Positions 50,769 to 59,014 of a stretch of DNA of 64,000 bases are shown piece by piece. The stretch lies in the NCBI RefSeq assembly GCF_900177245.1, contig NZ_FXBM01000001.1, positions 682,001 through 746,000 of the forward strand, given 5' to 3'. A program made the translations under genes and the position numbers. The stretch comes from Rathayibacter oskolensis. GTDB taxonomy: Bacteria; Actinomycetota; Actinomycetes; Actinomycetales; Microbacteriaceae. The number at the start of each line of letters is the position of its first letter. Position 1 is the stretch's first letter. The notes under the pieces are model-generated. The model was not told the DNA's origin. It was given only the letters and a program-made list of their open reading frames with translations, and ran no database searches.

Positions 50769-51164
50769 TCAGCTCCCGGAGGAGGAGGACCCGGAGGAGG
50801 AGGACCCGGAGGACGACGACCCGGACGACGACGACCCGGAGGCGGACGACGACCCGGAGGATCCCGAGGACGATCCGGACCCGCCGCTCCCCGCGCCGGT
50901 CGCGGCCGGCTTCGCCGCGCCTCCCGCGGAGTCGCCCGACTTCGCTCCGTCGCCCGAACCCGCTCCGGCACCCGACGACTCCTTCGAGGAGCGCGAGTCG
51001 GTGCGGTAGAAGCCCGAGCCGTTGAACGTGACACCCACGGCGCTGAAGACCTTGCGGAGCGCCCCCTGGCAGCTCGGGCACTCGGTCAGGGTGTCGTCGG
51101 TGAACTTCTGCTGGATGTCGAAGGCGTTCCCGCACTGGGTGCAGCGGTAGGAGTAGGTGGGCAC
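50769..51164 (-). CDS. FmdB-type zinc-ribbon protein with Ser/Gly-rich tail
   Basis: 131-residue protein. The N-terminal zinc ribbon (about 1-42) has the two Cys pairs RCTQCGNAF and ECPSCQGAL; the conserved VTFNGSGFYRTDSRSSK follows. Residues about 67-131 are almost only Gly, Ser and Ala (SSSSGSSSSGSSSSGS repeats at the end), encoded by a GGA/GGAC-type DNA repeat at about 50770-50880. Similar serine-rich proteins occur beside mscL and the cyclo-ligase gene in other Actinobacteria, where they may act as regulators. Confidence 0.85.
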   Translation of the reverse strand: MPTYSYRCTQCGNAFDIQQKFTDDTLTECPSCQGALRKVFSAVGVTFNGSGFYRTDSRSSKESSGAGAGSGDGAKSGDSAGGAAKPAATGAGSGGSGSSSGSSGSSSASGSSSSGSSSSGSSSSGSSSSGS

Positions 51165-51209
51165 AGGGGGCTCCTCGGGAGGACGGTCGTGGTGAGGTGA
51201 GAGGGTGGG

Positions 51210-51794
51210 TCAGCGGCGGAGGTCGACGACGCCGGAGGGAGTCACGACTCCGTCGACGGCCTGGTCGTGCACTTCGCTCGGCACCCGGTCGACGAACTCG
51301 CTGTCGAAGACGACGGCGTACACCGGCGGGCACTTCTCCATCGAGCCCAGCGTCTTGTCGAAGTAGCCGCGGCCCCAGCCCATCCGCATGCCGCGGCGGT
51401 CGACGGTTGCGGCGGGGACGATGATGAGGTCGACGTCGTTGATCGCGATCGGACCGAGCAGCTTGCCCACCGGCTCGGGCATGCCGAAGAGGCCCTGCGT
51501 CTCGGTGTGCCCGTCGCCGACGGCCCAGTCGAGCAGGCCGTCCTGGCGCGAGATGGGGAAGAGCACGCGGATCCCGTGGCTCTCGGCCCAGCCCAGGAAC
51601 GGCCGGGTGTTCGGCTCGTCGGGCGCCGAGAGGTAGCACGCGATCGAGCGGGCACCGGAGGCGGTGGCCAGGTCGATGAGGTGGTCGGTGATGCGGGCGG
51701 CGGCCTGCTCGCGCGCCGTCGTGGTCTGGTTGCGTCGGCGTTCGCGCAGCTCCGCGCGGAGCGCGCGCTTCTCGTGCGGGATGTCGGCGGGCAT
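51210..51794 (-). CDS. 5-formyltetrahydrofolate cyclo-ligase
   Basis: 194-residue enzyme that converts 5-formyl-THF to 5,10-methenyl-THF using ATP, returning the folate to one-carbon metabolism. The N-terminal KRALRAELRERRRNQ, the substrate-site region ARSIACYLSAPDEPNTRPFL and the ATP/Mg-binding MGWGRGYFDKTLGSMEKCPP are diagnostic. The length is normal. Its position beside the FmdB-like gene and divergent from galU matches the order in other Actinobacteria. Confidence 0.92.
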   Translation of the reverse strand: MPADIPHEKRALRAELRERRRNQTTTAREQAAARITDHLIDLATASGARSIACYLSAPDEPNTRPFLGWAESHGIRVLFPISRQDGLLDWAVGDGHTETQGLFGMPEPVGKLLGPIAINDVDLIIVPAATVDRRGMRMGWGRGYFDKTLGSMEKCPPVYAVVFDSEFVDRVPSEVHDQAVDGVVTPSGVVDLRR

Positions 51795-51955
51795 GCGCTC
51801 AGTCTAGATCGGGGCCGGGCGGCGCCTCCGCGGGCCTTGCGGGACGCCGCGGTGACCCGCGACGCGACCCGCAGAGAGACGGGGTGCCCTCCAGCGCGCT
51901 CCCGAGGGGACGGGGGAAACATCCGCGACCACCGGCTCCGCTACGATGACGCCCC

Positions 51956-52846
51956 ATGGGCACTCGAATCCGCAAAGCCGTCATCCCCGCCGCCGGTCTC
52001 GGCACCCGGTTCCTGCCGGCGACCAAGGCCATCCCGAAGGAGATGCTCCCCGTCGTCGACAAGCCCGCGATCCAGTACGTGGTCGAGGAGGCGGCGGACG
52101 CCGGTCTCCAGGACGTCCTCGTCATCATCGGGCGCAACAAGAACGCTCTCGCCAACCACTTCGACTCGGTCCCCGAGCTCGAGCACAATCTGGCCAAGAA
52201 GCTGGACGACGCCAAGCTCGCCCACGTCAAGTACGCGAGCGACCTCGCCGACGTGCACTTCGTGCGTCAGGGCGAGCCGAAGGGCCTCGGCCACGCCGTC
52301 TCGCGCGCTCAGCGCCACGTCGGCGACGAGCCGTTCGCCGTCCTCCTCGGTGACGACCTCATCGATGCGCGCGACCCGCTGCTGACCCGCATGATCGACG
52401 TCGCCGAGCAGCGCGACACCACGGTCGTCGCCCTGCTCGAGGTCGACCCCGACCAGATCCACCTCTACGGCTGCGCCGCGGTCGAGGCGACCGACGAGGA
52501 CGACGTGGTGCGCATCACCGGTCTCGTCGAGAAGCCCTCGAAGGAGGACGCCCCGTCGAATCTCGCCATCATCGGCCGCTACGTCCTGAAGCCCGACGTC
52601 TTCGGCGTCCTCGAGGAGACCGCTCCCGGCAAGGGCGGGGAGATCCAGCTGACGGACGCGCTCGAGCGCATGGCGCAGGATCCGGCCGAGTTCGGCGGCG
52701 TCTACGGCGTCGTCTTCCGCGGACGTCGCTACGACACGGGCGACAAGCTCGACTACATCAAGGCGATCGTGCAGCTCGCCTCCGACCGCGACGACCTCGG
52801 GGTCGACCTCAAGCCCTGGCTCAAGGACTTCGCCGCGACCCTCTGA
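51956..52846 (+). CDS. galU: UTP-glucose-1-phosphate uridylyltransferase
   Basis: 296-residue enzyme making UDP-glucose from UTP and glucose-1-phosphate for cell-envelope glycans and trehalose. The nucleotidyltransferase signature is VIPAAGLGTRFLPATKAIPK (positions about 8-28). VVDKPAIQYVVEEA, FVRQGEPKGLGHAV, VLLGDDLIDARDPLL, IVEKPS-type FGVLEETAPGKGGEIQL and YDTGDKLDYIKAIV are further family blocks. Divergent from the cyclo-ligase gene and followed by a strong terminator. Confidence 0.95.
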   Translation: MGTRIRKAVIPAAGLGTRFLPATKAIPKEMLPVVDKPAIQYVVEEAADAGLQDVLVIIGRNKNALANHFDSVPELEHNLAKKLDDAKLAHVKYASDLADVHFVRQGEPKGLGHAVSRAQRHVGDEPFAVLLGDDLIDARDPLLTRMIDVAEQRDTTVVALLEVDPDQIHLYGCAAVEATDEDDVVRITGLVEKPSKEDAPSNLAIIGRYVLKPDVFGVLEETAPGKGGEIQLTDALERMAQDPAEFGGVYGVVFRGRRYDTGDKLDYIKAIVQLASDRDDLGVDLKPWLKDFAATL

Positions 52847-52859
52847 GCTCCGCGCCTCA

Positions 52860-52907
52860 CGAGAACGGACGGGATCCCTGCCAGGGCGGGGATCCCGTCC
52901 GTTCTCG
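52860..52907 (+). terminator. Strong intrinsic terminator after galU
   Basis: Perfect 19-bp stem CGAGAACGGACGGGATCCC / GGGATCCCGTCCGTTCTCG with a 10-base loop, 13 bases after the galU stop. Confidence 0.85.
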
Positions 52908-52982
52908 CGTGCTCCGACGAACCGCTTCCGGCGCCGGAGTCCAGTCCTCTTGACAGGATCGCTCGCGCAGTAGGGTCGGGGC

Positions 52983-53708
52983 ATGCCGTTGCCGATACCG
53001 ACGCTCTCCGAGGGTCGTGTCACCATCCGCCCGATCCGGGTGAGGGACGCCCGTCCGCTCGAGCGCGAACTCATCGCCAACCGCGCGTGGCTGCGGCAGT
53101 GGGAGGCGTCCGACCCCCGCGGTGGAGCGGCGTTCGACGTGCGGGCGAGCATCCGCGCCCTGCAGCAGAACGCGCGGGCCGGCGGCGGCGCGCCCTTCCT
53201 CGTGGAGTGGGACGGCGAGCTCGCCGGGCAGCTGAACGTGTCGAACATCGGGTACGGCTCGCTCTCCTCCGGTTCGATCGGCTACTGGGTCTCCGAGCGC
53301 TATGCCGGCCGTGGCATCACTCCGATCGCGGTGGCCCTCGCGACCGACCACGCCTTCTTCGACCTGGGGCTGCACCGGATCGAGATCTGCATCCGACCCG
53401 AGAACCGTCCGAGCCTGCGCGTCGTCGAGAAGCTGGGCTTCCGCTACGAGGGGCTGCGGCGCCGGTTCATCCACATCAACGGCGACTGGCGCGACCACTT
53501 CTGCTTCGCCCTCGTGGCGGAGGAGGTGCCCCGCGGCGTCCTCCGCCGCTACCTCGACGGCCAGGTGCCGAGCGAGGTCGGCGTGCCCACCGACGCCGAC
53601 CTGCGCGCCTCCCGGCGCTCTGGCCTGTCCGGGCCGCCCGACGGCGCGGGTATCCCCTCGACGGGGGCCCGGCTGATCCGCGATCCGTACGGACACACCT
53701 ACCCGTAA
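52983..53708 (+). CDS. RimJ/RimL-type GNAT acetyltransferase
   Basis: 241-residue N-acetyltransferase, related to those acetylating the N-terminal Ala of ribosomal protein S5 or other proteins. Motif A is YWVSERYAGRGITPIAVALA, motif B is IEICIRPENRPSLRVVEKLG, and FRYEGLRRRFIHINGDWRDH is the RimJ/L-type end of the fold. A C-terminal extension of about 45 residues is longer than in RimL itself. Synteny with galU and the sepX-like gene matches the mycobacterial rimJ position. Confidence 0.85.
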   Translation: MPLPIPTLSEGRVTIRPIRVRDARPLERELIANRAWLRQWEASDPRGGAAFDVRASIRALQQNARAGGGAPFLVEWDGELAGQLNVSNIGYGSLSSGSIGYWVSERYAGRGITPIAVALATDHAFFDLGLHRIEICIRPENRPSLRVVEKLGFRYEGLRRRFIHINGDWRDHFCFALVAEEVPRGVLRRYLDGQVPSEVGVPTDADLRASRRSGLSGPPDGAGIPSTGARLIRDPYGHTYP

Positions 53709-53747
53709 TGACGGACGGGGGAGCCGCCTGCTCCTAGCGTTGGTCGC

Positions 53748-54707
53748 ATGAGCAGCGACTGGTTGGGCGGGGGCGTCGTCTGGGCGCTCGCGGCCGTTCT
53801 CTGGGTCGCCTACCTCATCCCCACGTGGGTGCGCCGCCGGTCGTACAACGCGACCGAGCGCAACGCGGTGAGGCTGCAGCAGACGCTGCGCATCCTCGCC
53901 GAGACCGCTGAGGTGCCCGAGCACGTGCGTGCGGAGGCGACGGCCCGGGAGGTCGCGCTGCAGCAGCGTCGACTCCGGGTGACCGAGACACGACAACGAG
54001 CCGAAGAGAAGGCACAGGCGATGGAGCTGGCACAGGCGGAGAAGGCGGCGCGCGAAGCGCTGCGGCAGGCGACAGCGAGCACGCGGCGGAGCATGCAGAC
54101 CGGCCGGAGCGCCCTGCGCTGGCGGCAGGGAGCGGCCCTCACGGTGCTGATCGGACTCGTCGCCGCGGTCGTCGGGCTCGTGATGCTGCCCTTCGGCGGC
54201 ACCGGCGCGGTCCCGCTGGTGGGGGCGCTCGTCCTCGCGGCCGGCCTCGGGACGCTCATCGTCCTCGCACCCGGTCGTCGGCGTCAGGCCGCTCCGGCTG
54301 CGGTCGCGACCGACACGGCCGAGGTGGCGCGTCGCCGCGCCGAGGTCTTCGAGGCCGAGCTGGCCGAGGAGGCCGTCGCCGACGACGAGGTGCCCGCCGC
54401 CGAGTCGCCCAGCTGGACCCCGCAGCCGCTGCCGAAGCCCCTCTACCTGTCGCGCGGCACCGTCGCCGCCAGCGCCATGGCCTCGATCGACGCGGTCGAG
54501 CGCCTGCGCGCGGCGGCAGCGGAGGCGGAGCTCGCCCAGCGCGCGGCCGCGGCCGCTCCCGAGGTCGCCCCGATCCGCACCCCCAAGGCCACCGCCCCGG
54601 CGCCCGAGGCGCCCCGTCCGTCGTCGCGCTTCGCGTCGATGGGCGTCGTCGAGGGCGTCGACGCGATCGACCTCGACCAGGCGCTGCAGCGCCGCCGCGG
54701 GGCCTGA
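53748..54707 (+). CDS. SepX/GlpR-like membrane protein
   Basis: 319-residue membrane protein. An N-terminal helix (about 7-27, GGVVWALAAVLWVAYLIPTW) is followed by a charged coiled-coil segment (about 60-115, RLRVTETRQRAEEKAQAMEL). Two helices follow (about 125-180, GAALTVLIGLVAAVVGLVML and ALVLAAGLGTLIVLA), then a disordered Ala/Pro-rich cytoplasmic tail. In other Actinobacteria the gene next to galU and rimJ encodes SepX/GlpR, a division-site membrane protein that cooperates with FtsZ anchoring. The assignment is by architecture and synteny, not by residue-level motif. Confidence 0.7.
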   Translation: MSSDWLGGGVVWALAAVLWVAYLIPTWVRRRSYNATERNAVRLQQTLRILAETAEVPEHVRAEATAREVALQQRRLRVTETRQRAEEKAQAMELAQAEKAAREALRQATASTRRSMQTGRSALRWRQGAALTVLIGLVAAVVGLVMLPFGGTGAVPLVGALVLAAGLGTLIVLAPGRRRQAAPAAVATDTAEVARRRAEVFEAELAEEAVADDEVPAAESPSWTPQPLPKPLYLSRGTVAASAMASIDAVERLRAAAAEAELAQRAAAAAPEVAPIRTPKATAPAPEAPRPSSRFASMGVVEGVDAIDLDQALQRRRGA

Positions 54708-54782
54708 CCGCCAGTCGGGTGCGCGTCTCGTCGCGTGCTAGTGTTGACGAGTTGTTCGGGCCGGTGACGGCTCGGAAGGCAC

Positions 54783-54858
54783 GGGTCCGTGGCGCAGTTG
54801 GTAGCGCGCTTCGTTCGCAATGAAGAGGTCAGGGGTTCGAATCCCCTCGGATCCACCA
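54783..54858 (+). tRNA. tRNA-Ala (CGC)
   Basis: Complete 76-base tRNA with encoded CCA. The acceptor stem GGGTCCG/CGGATCC has one G-U pair. The D arm has GCGCAGTTGGTAGCGC, the anticodon stem CTTCG/TGAAG holds the loop TTCGCAA with anticodon CGC, and the T arm is AGGGGTTCGAATCCCCT. It reads GCG codons. A terminator and a tandem repeat follow directly. Confidence 0.93.
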
Positions 54859-54867
54859 CGTTCTCAC

Positions 54868-54907
54868 AACACAGAAGGCCCGCTCGAGAGAGCGGGCCTT
54901 CTGTGTT
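54868..54907 (+). terminator. Strong terminator after tRNA-Ala
   Basis: Perfect 18-bp stem AACACAGAAGGCCCGCTC / GAGCGGGCCTTCTGTGTT with the 4-base loop GAGA, 9 bases after the tRNA. The right arm merges into a 17-base tandem repeat. Confidence 0.88.
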
Positions 54908-54984
54908 GTTCGGGTGTCTGTGTTCTTCGGGTGTCTGTGTTCTTCGGGTGTCTGTGTTCCTCGAGTGCTTGTGTTCCTCGGTTC
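54900..54984. repeat. 17-base tandem repeat, about five units
   Basis: Units of the form TCTGTGTTCTTCGGGTG are repeated head to tail: two are identical, one differs by one base, and the last two drift (CTCGAGTG, then TTGTGTTCCTCGGTTC). The first unit contains the 3' arm of the terminator, so the array seems to have grown from it. No spacers are present. Confidence 0.8.
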
Positions 54985-55049
54985 CCGAGTGCGTGCCGCA
55001 CCGGCCTCCGCCCCGCCCCCCGCTCAGCGTGACCGGCCGTCGATGCCGA

Positions 55050-55080
55050 GTGCCCGCCCTCCGGAGTGGAGGACGGGCAC
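55050..55080 (-). terminator. Terminator of the xylanase gene
   Basis: GTGCCCGCCCTCC and GGAGGACGGGCAC pair with one mismatch around a 5-base loop, 43 bases beyond the xylanase stop at 55123. Confidence 0.65.
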
Positions 55081-55122
55081 CCGGCCACTCGGGGCGCCGA
55101 CGTCACCGCCGACGCGCCGCGG

Positions 55123-57078
55123 TCACCTCCTCGAGACGATCACGTCGAACGTCGACGTGCGCGTGTTGCCCGCCGCATCGGTCGCCGTGCACTCGACCGT
55201 GGTCGTGCCGATCGGGAACAGGCGCCTGTTCGCCGGGTCGCACTGCACGGGGACCGGCCCGTCGAGGGTGTCGATCGCCGAGGGCGTCGGATAGCTCACC
55301 GTCGTCCCGTTCTTCTTGTTCGAGGAGACCCTGACGTCGGACTGGTCCGCGATCCGCGGTGCCAGCACATCGGCGGGCCGGGTCGGCAGCTGCGCCGGGT
55401 CGACGATGCCCCAGTACGCCGGGGCGGCCTGGAGGTCGTCGTCGAAGGGCAGCGGCTGCTCCCAGGGGCGCGCGATGGGCCACGTCCGCAGCCAGGTGCG
55501 CGCATTGCTGATGCCCCAGAAGGTGACGGAGTCGATCGAGTCGCTCCGCTCGGTCAGCATGTCGAAGAGGTCGCGGTAGTAGTAGCCGACCTCGGCCGCC
55601 GCGTCCTCGTCGTTCGCGAAGGCCGGCGAGTAGGGAACGACCGGCGCACCGCTGACGTCCGCGCCCGCGTTCTCGGTCGAGGCGTTGACGTCGAGCTCGG
55701 TGATCGCCTGGAGGAGGTCGGGGTCGATCGCGTCGACCGCTCGGATCGACTCCTCGAGCCACTCGACCGGGCGTGCGACATCGACGTGCGCCTGGTGGCC
55801 CACTCCGTCGATCGGCACGTTCCGCTTCTTCAGTGCCGAGACGAGCTCGACGTAGTCGGCGCGCTTCTCGGGCATCTCGGTGTTGTAGTCGTTGATGAAG
55901 AGCTCTGCCTCCGGGAAGTAGTAGTCGGCCAGGCGGAAGGCCGCGTCGACGTACTTCTCGCCCAGCACCTGGAACCAGCGGCTGTCGCGCATGTCGTGCG
56001 GGTTCGCGGTGTCGCCGTCGGCGATCGTCTCGTTCACGACGTCCCAGGCCCACACGGGGCTGTCCCCGTCGGGGTAGCGCTCGTCGAGGTGATCGGCGAT
56101 GCCCTTGATGTGCGCGTTCATGCGCTTGAGGAGGAGCACCTGGTCGGCACGGCTGTTCGTGAGCGGTCGCGTCCCGTCCATGAAGAACCACTCCGGGGTC
56201 TGCGAGTGCCACGCGAGGACGTGCCCGTAGACCTCGAGGTCGTTGGCGTCGGCGAAGTCGAGCAGCTGGTCGAACTGGGTGAACGTGAACTGTCCCTCCA
56301 CGGGCTGGACGCTCTCGGGCTTGCCCGCGTTCTCGGGGGTGACGGCGTTGTAGTGCTTGGTGAGCAGCTCCGCGGCGGTGCCGACGGTCTCGCGGGCATC
56401 GATGGCGACGCCCACGTGCTCGATGCCGTCGGCGCCCAGGACGTCCTTCAGTGCCGGCAGCTCGCTCTGGATCGGCACCTCGGCGACGGGAGCCAGGGCG
56501 AAGTCGTCGAGCGCGAAGTCGACGCCCGCCGGGCCCTCGACATAGACCTGCACGCGGTCGGCGGCGGCGCCGAGCGTGTAGGTGCCGGTGAGCTCGGTCC
56601 AGCCGTCCGCCGTGACCTCCGCGGCGGCGCCGGCTACGCCCTCGTAGGCGCTGCCTCCGCCGTTGTCGCGCTGCACCGAGACCTTCAGTGAGGAGGGGGA
56701 GGGGCCGGTCGTCAGCTTCGCCCAGACCGAGACCTGCACGGCGACGCCGACCGCCAGCTGCGGGGTGACGTCGAGCGCCGCGCCGTGCCAGGGCTGGGTG
56801 CGGCCGGTGACGGAGAGGCTCCCTCCGCCGGTGCGGGCGTCGGCGCTCGGGGCGATCGCGACACCGTCGCCGCGAGGGGTCCAGCCCTCGGTGCCGGTCT
56901 CGAAGCCGATCGAGACGGTCGGTGCGGAGGCGGTGGTCGAGCCGCCCTCCTCGAGGGCGGACGAGGCGGCGGGCCGTGACGGCTCCGCTTCTGCGCCCTG
57001 CGCGATCGGGGCGAGCAGTGTGCCCGCGAGGGTCATCACTCCGATCGCCGTGACGGTCGTGCGGATCAGTCTGTTCAT
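55123..57078 (-). CDS. Secreted endo-1,4-beta-xylanase, GH10, with CBM and HYR domains
   Basis: 651-residue exported hydrolase that cuts xylan. The signal peptide is about residues 1-29 (TVTAIGVMTLAGTLLAPIAQ). A CBM4/9-type binding domain follows (about 55-205, SIGFETGTEGWTPRGDGVAI). Then comes a GH10 TIM barrel (about 215-565) with the acid/base Glu350 in WDVVNETIADG and the nucleophile Glu461 in ITELDVN. A HYR/beta-sandwich ends the protein (about 590-651, GTTTVECTATDAAGNTRTST). ATG at 57078 gives a correct signal peptide. Likely regulated through GTTTCGA boxes upstream. Confidence 0.92.
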   Translation of the reverse strand: MNRLIRTTVTAIGVMTLAGTLLAPIAQGAEAEPSRPAASSALEEGGSTTASAPTVSIGFETGTEGWTPRGDGVAIAPSADARTGGGSLSVTGRTQPWHGAALDVTPQLAVGVAVQVSVWAKLTTGPSPSSLKVSVQRDNGGGSAYEGVAGAAAEVTADGWTELTGTYTLGAAADRVQVYVEGPAGVDFALDDFALAPVAEVPIQSELPALKDVLGADGIEHVGVAIDARETVGTAAELLTKHYNAVTPENAGKPESVQPVEGQFTFTQFDQLLDFADANDLEVYGHVLAWHSQTPEWFFMDGTRPLTNSRADQVLLLKRMNAHIKGIADHLDERYPDGDSPVWAWDVVNETIADGDTANPHDMRDSRWFQVLGEKYVDAAFRLADYYFPEAELFINDYNTEMPEKRADYVELVSALKKRNVPIDGVGHQAHVDVARPVEWLEESIRAVDAIDPDLLQAITELDVNASTENAGADVSGAPVVPYSPAFANDEDAAAEVGYYYRDLFDMLTERSDSIDSVTFWGISNARTWLRTWPIARPWEQPLPFDDDLQAAPAYWGIVDPAQLPTRPADVLAPRIADQSDVRVSSNKKNGTTVSYPTPSAIDTLDGPVPVQCDPANRRLFPIGTTTVECTATDAAGNTRTSTFDVIVSRR

Positions 57079-57188
57079 GGTGCTCCCTGTACATCGTCGT
57101 ACCGGCGTCGGCGGGAGCCCGAAAGGGATCGAGCTCTCCGCTGAGCTGTCGTGTCCTGTTCCGCAACCCTGCGAGCGCGCCAGCAGGC

Positions 57189-57217
57189 TGTCAAAAGGTT
57201 TCGATGAGGAGTTTCGA
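57189..57217 (-). promoter_or_regulatory. Xylanase promoter with duplicated GTTTCGA boxes
   Basis: On the minus strand TTGACA (57189-57194) is a -35 candidate about 110 bases upstream of the xylanase start. Just upstream of it are two direct TCGAAAC boxes (57198-57204 and 57211-57217 on the plus strand as GTTTCGA), spaced 13 bases. LacI-type xylan regulators in other Actinobacteria use CGAAA-containing sites, so these may be operator half-sites. Confidence 0.45.
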
Positions 57218-57236
57218 AGGTTCCGTGCCTCTCCGC

Positions 57237-57278
57237 GCGACGGAGGCCCTGGATCGTGGGATCCGGGGCCTCCGTCGC
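57237..57278 (-). terminator. Terminator of the JAMM-E1 operon
   Basis: About 19-bp stem GCGACGGAGGCCCTGGATC / GATCCGGGGCCTCCGTCGC with one G-T pair and a 4-base loop, 24 bases beyond the stop of the JAMM-E1 gene at 57302. Confidence 0.85.
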
Positions 57279-57301
57279 GGTGCACCTCGTCGAGCGCCGG
57301 G

Positions 57302-59014
57302 TCAGCCGGGACTGTCGGACCGACCGCTCGGCTCGAGCTCGGCGCGAGCGTGCGCGACCATCTCCGCGAGGGCCGGGCCCGAGGCGCCCAGCGGACCCAC
57401 CCGCCCCTCGACCGGACCGCAGACCGCGCAGTCGGCGGACCGCTCGACGGCGATCCACACGCTCTGCGGGGCGAGCTGGTGGCCGGCGTCGCCGAAGAGC
57501 TCGGGGAAGAAATCCCATCGAGGCGTGGTCGCGATCATCGCGAGAGTCTGACGGCGGACGACCGCGTCCGCGACGAGGTCGCCCACCTTCGTCCCAGGGC
57601 CGGTCAGGACCCCGAGTGCGACGAGACCCGCCATGGAGGCGACGACCTGGATCGACGCGCCCAGCCCCGGCTCCGCGGTGAGCCGACCGCCGAGCCCGTA
57701 GTCGGCCGGGGGTCTGAGGGTGGCGAGGGAGGCGCCGTCGCCGAGCGAGCAGGCGAGGCAGGCGGTCCCCGCCGCAGGCACAGCGACGACGATCTCTCCC
57801 GCCTCCGCCCCTCGGTAGAGAGCACACGACACCATCGGAACGCCCGCGCGGTACGCGAAGTGCGCGAGCCGGAGCTGCTCCTTCATGTCGTCGGTCGCAC
57901 CGACGACGAGGTCGGCGTCGACGATCGACCCGGCGATGTCGAGGGCGCCGAGAGTCTCGCTCCACGTCTCGATGTGCACTGCCGGGTCGATGAGCCGCAG
58001 CCGGTCGGCGAGCGCCTCCGTCTTGAGCCGCCCGAGATCGTCGCTGGAGTAGACCGTTCGTGCCAGATTGGGCGCCTCGATCGTCTCGGGATCGATGAGT
58101 CGCAACCGCCCGACGCCCGCTCGCACGAGGTCCTCGGCCATCCGGCTGCCGACCGAGCCCAGGCCGGCGACGACCGCCGTGCGGTCGGAGAGGTCGCCGA
58201 CCAGGGGTCCGACCCGCTCCCTGCTCCCGGAGGCGGACTGCCCCAGGGCGGAGCGCAGCTGAGCGGTCAGTTGCTGCTCCGGCCGCCGGGACGGATCCCA
58301 GCGGGACGGATGCACGATCTCCGAGTCCGCCGCCCACTCGACGATCACCGGACCGGCGGTCGGATAGCCGCTCGGAATCAGGACGGCGATCGCATCGACG
58401 ACGGGGATCGCGAGGCAGGTCTGTCCGCGCCACTCGACGCTGACCGGCAGAGCGCCGAGAACAGCCTCCTGGTCGCGCAACCACTCGCGGGTGGACACAG
58501 CGCTGACGACGGCCAGGCCCACCTCCGCGAAGGCGGTCTCGAGAGGGACCACCTCGCCGGCGAGGGGACGCACGACGGTCTCGCCGTCGACGACACCGAC
58601 CACGTGCAGCGACATGCGGTGCGTGTCCCCGATCGGGAGGTGCTCGACCTGGGTCGGCGACCCCTCGGTGACGATCGCGACGATCATCGAGGAGATGTGC
58701 GGATTCAGATCCAGCATGGTCCTCGTCGAGCGGATGTCGGTCGCCGAAGGGTTGACGACCCCGCGGGGGTGGCTGTGCACCGTCCCCATCCAGGTCGCTG
58801 CGCCCGCGCTCTCGAGGCCCGGTACGACCTGGCCCAGTTCACTGCTGATGTCCCAGTGCGATCCCGAGTAGGAACCGGCGTCATCGAGCAGAGCCAGCGA
58901 CACGATTCCTCCGAAACCGAGCAGCGCGGCTCCCTGCTCCGGCGGCACCTGGGCGAGATGCGTGTGGATGGCGGTGAGCACCCCATCCGTCATCCGGATG
59001 CGGGGCGCGCTCAC
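57302..59014 (-). CDS. JAMM/MPN+ protease fused to a ThiF/E1-type adenylyltransferase
   Basis: 570-residue fusion. Residues about 8-150 are a JAMM isopeptidase with every zinc-site residue: Glu26, and His80, His82, Ser90 and Asp93 in HSHPRGVVNPSATD. Residues about 180-255 contain IPSGYPTAGP, like the YP-x-P block of E2/RWD folds, but no catalytic Cys follows. Residues about 275-510 are an E1/ThiF Rossmann domain: GLGSVG (284-289), Asn316 and Arg319, Lys331 and GATDD. Zinc pairs Cys419/Cys422 and Cys529/Cys532 are also present. It would adenylate and process an ubiquitin-like modifier. GTG start overlaps the upstream stop (GTGA); ATG at 58993 is an alternative. Confidence 0.85.
   Translation of the reverse strand: MSAPRIRMTDGVLTAIHTHLAQVPPEQGAALLGFGGIVSLALLDDAGSYSGSHWDISSELGQVVPGLESAGAATWMGTVHSHPRGVVNPSATDIRSTRTMLDLNPHISSMIVAIVTEGSPTQVEHLPIGDTHRMSLHVVGVVDGETVVRPLAGEVVPLETAFAEVGLAVVSAVSTREWLRDQEAVLGALPVSVEWRGQTCLAIPVVDAIAVLIPSGYPTAGPVIVEWAADSEIVHPSRWDPSRRPEQQLTAQLRSALGQSASGSRERVGPLVGDLSDRTAVVAGLGSVGSRMAEDLVRAGVGRLRLIDPETIEAPNLARTVYSSDDLGRLKTEALADRLRLIDPAVHIETWSETLGALDIAGSIVDADLVVGATDDMKEQLRLAHFAYRAGVPMVSCALYRGAEAGEIVVAVPAAGTACLACSLGDGASLATLRPPADYGLGGRLTAEPGLGASIQVVASMAGLVALGVLTGPGTKVGDLVADAVVRRQTLAMIATTPRWDFFPELFGDAGHQLAPQSVWIAVERSADCAVCGPVEGRVGPLGASGPALAEMVAHARAELEPSGRSDSPG

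Noticed and set aside
50770-50880. Regular GGA/GAC-type DNA repeat considered as a satellite or regulatory repeat
   Set aside because: It simply encodes the Ser/Gly tail of the FmdB-like protein in frame.
54783-54858. tRNA-Ala considered as an integration site for a mobile element
   Set aside because: No integrase, direct repeat of the tRNA end or foreign-composition segment adjoins it.
54900-54984. Tandem repeat considered as a CRISPR array
   Set aside because: Units abut directly without unique spacers, and there are no cas genes nearby.
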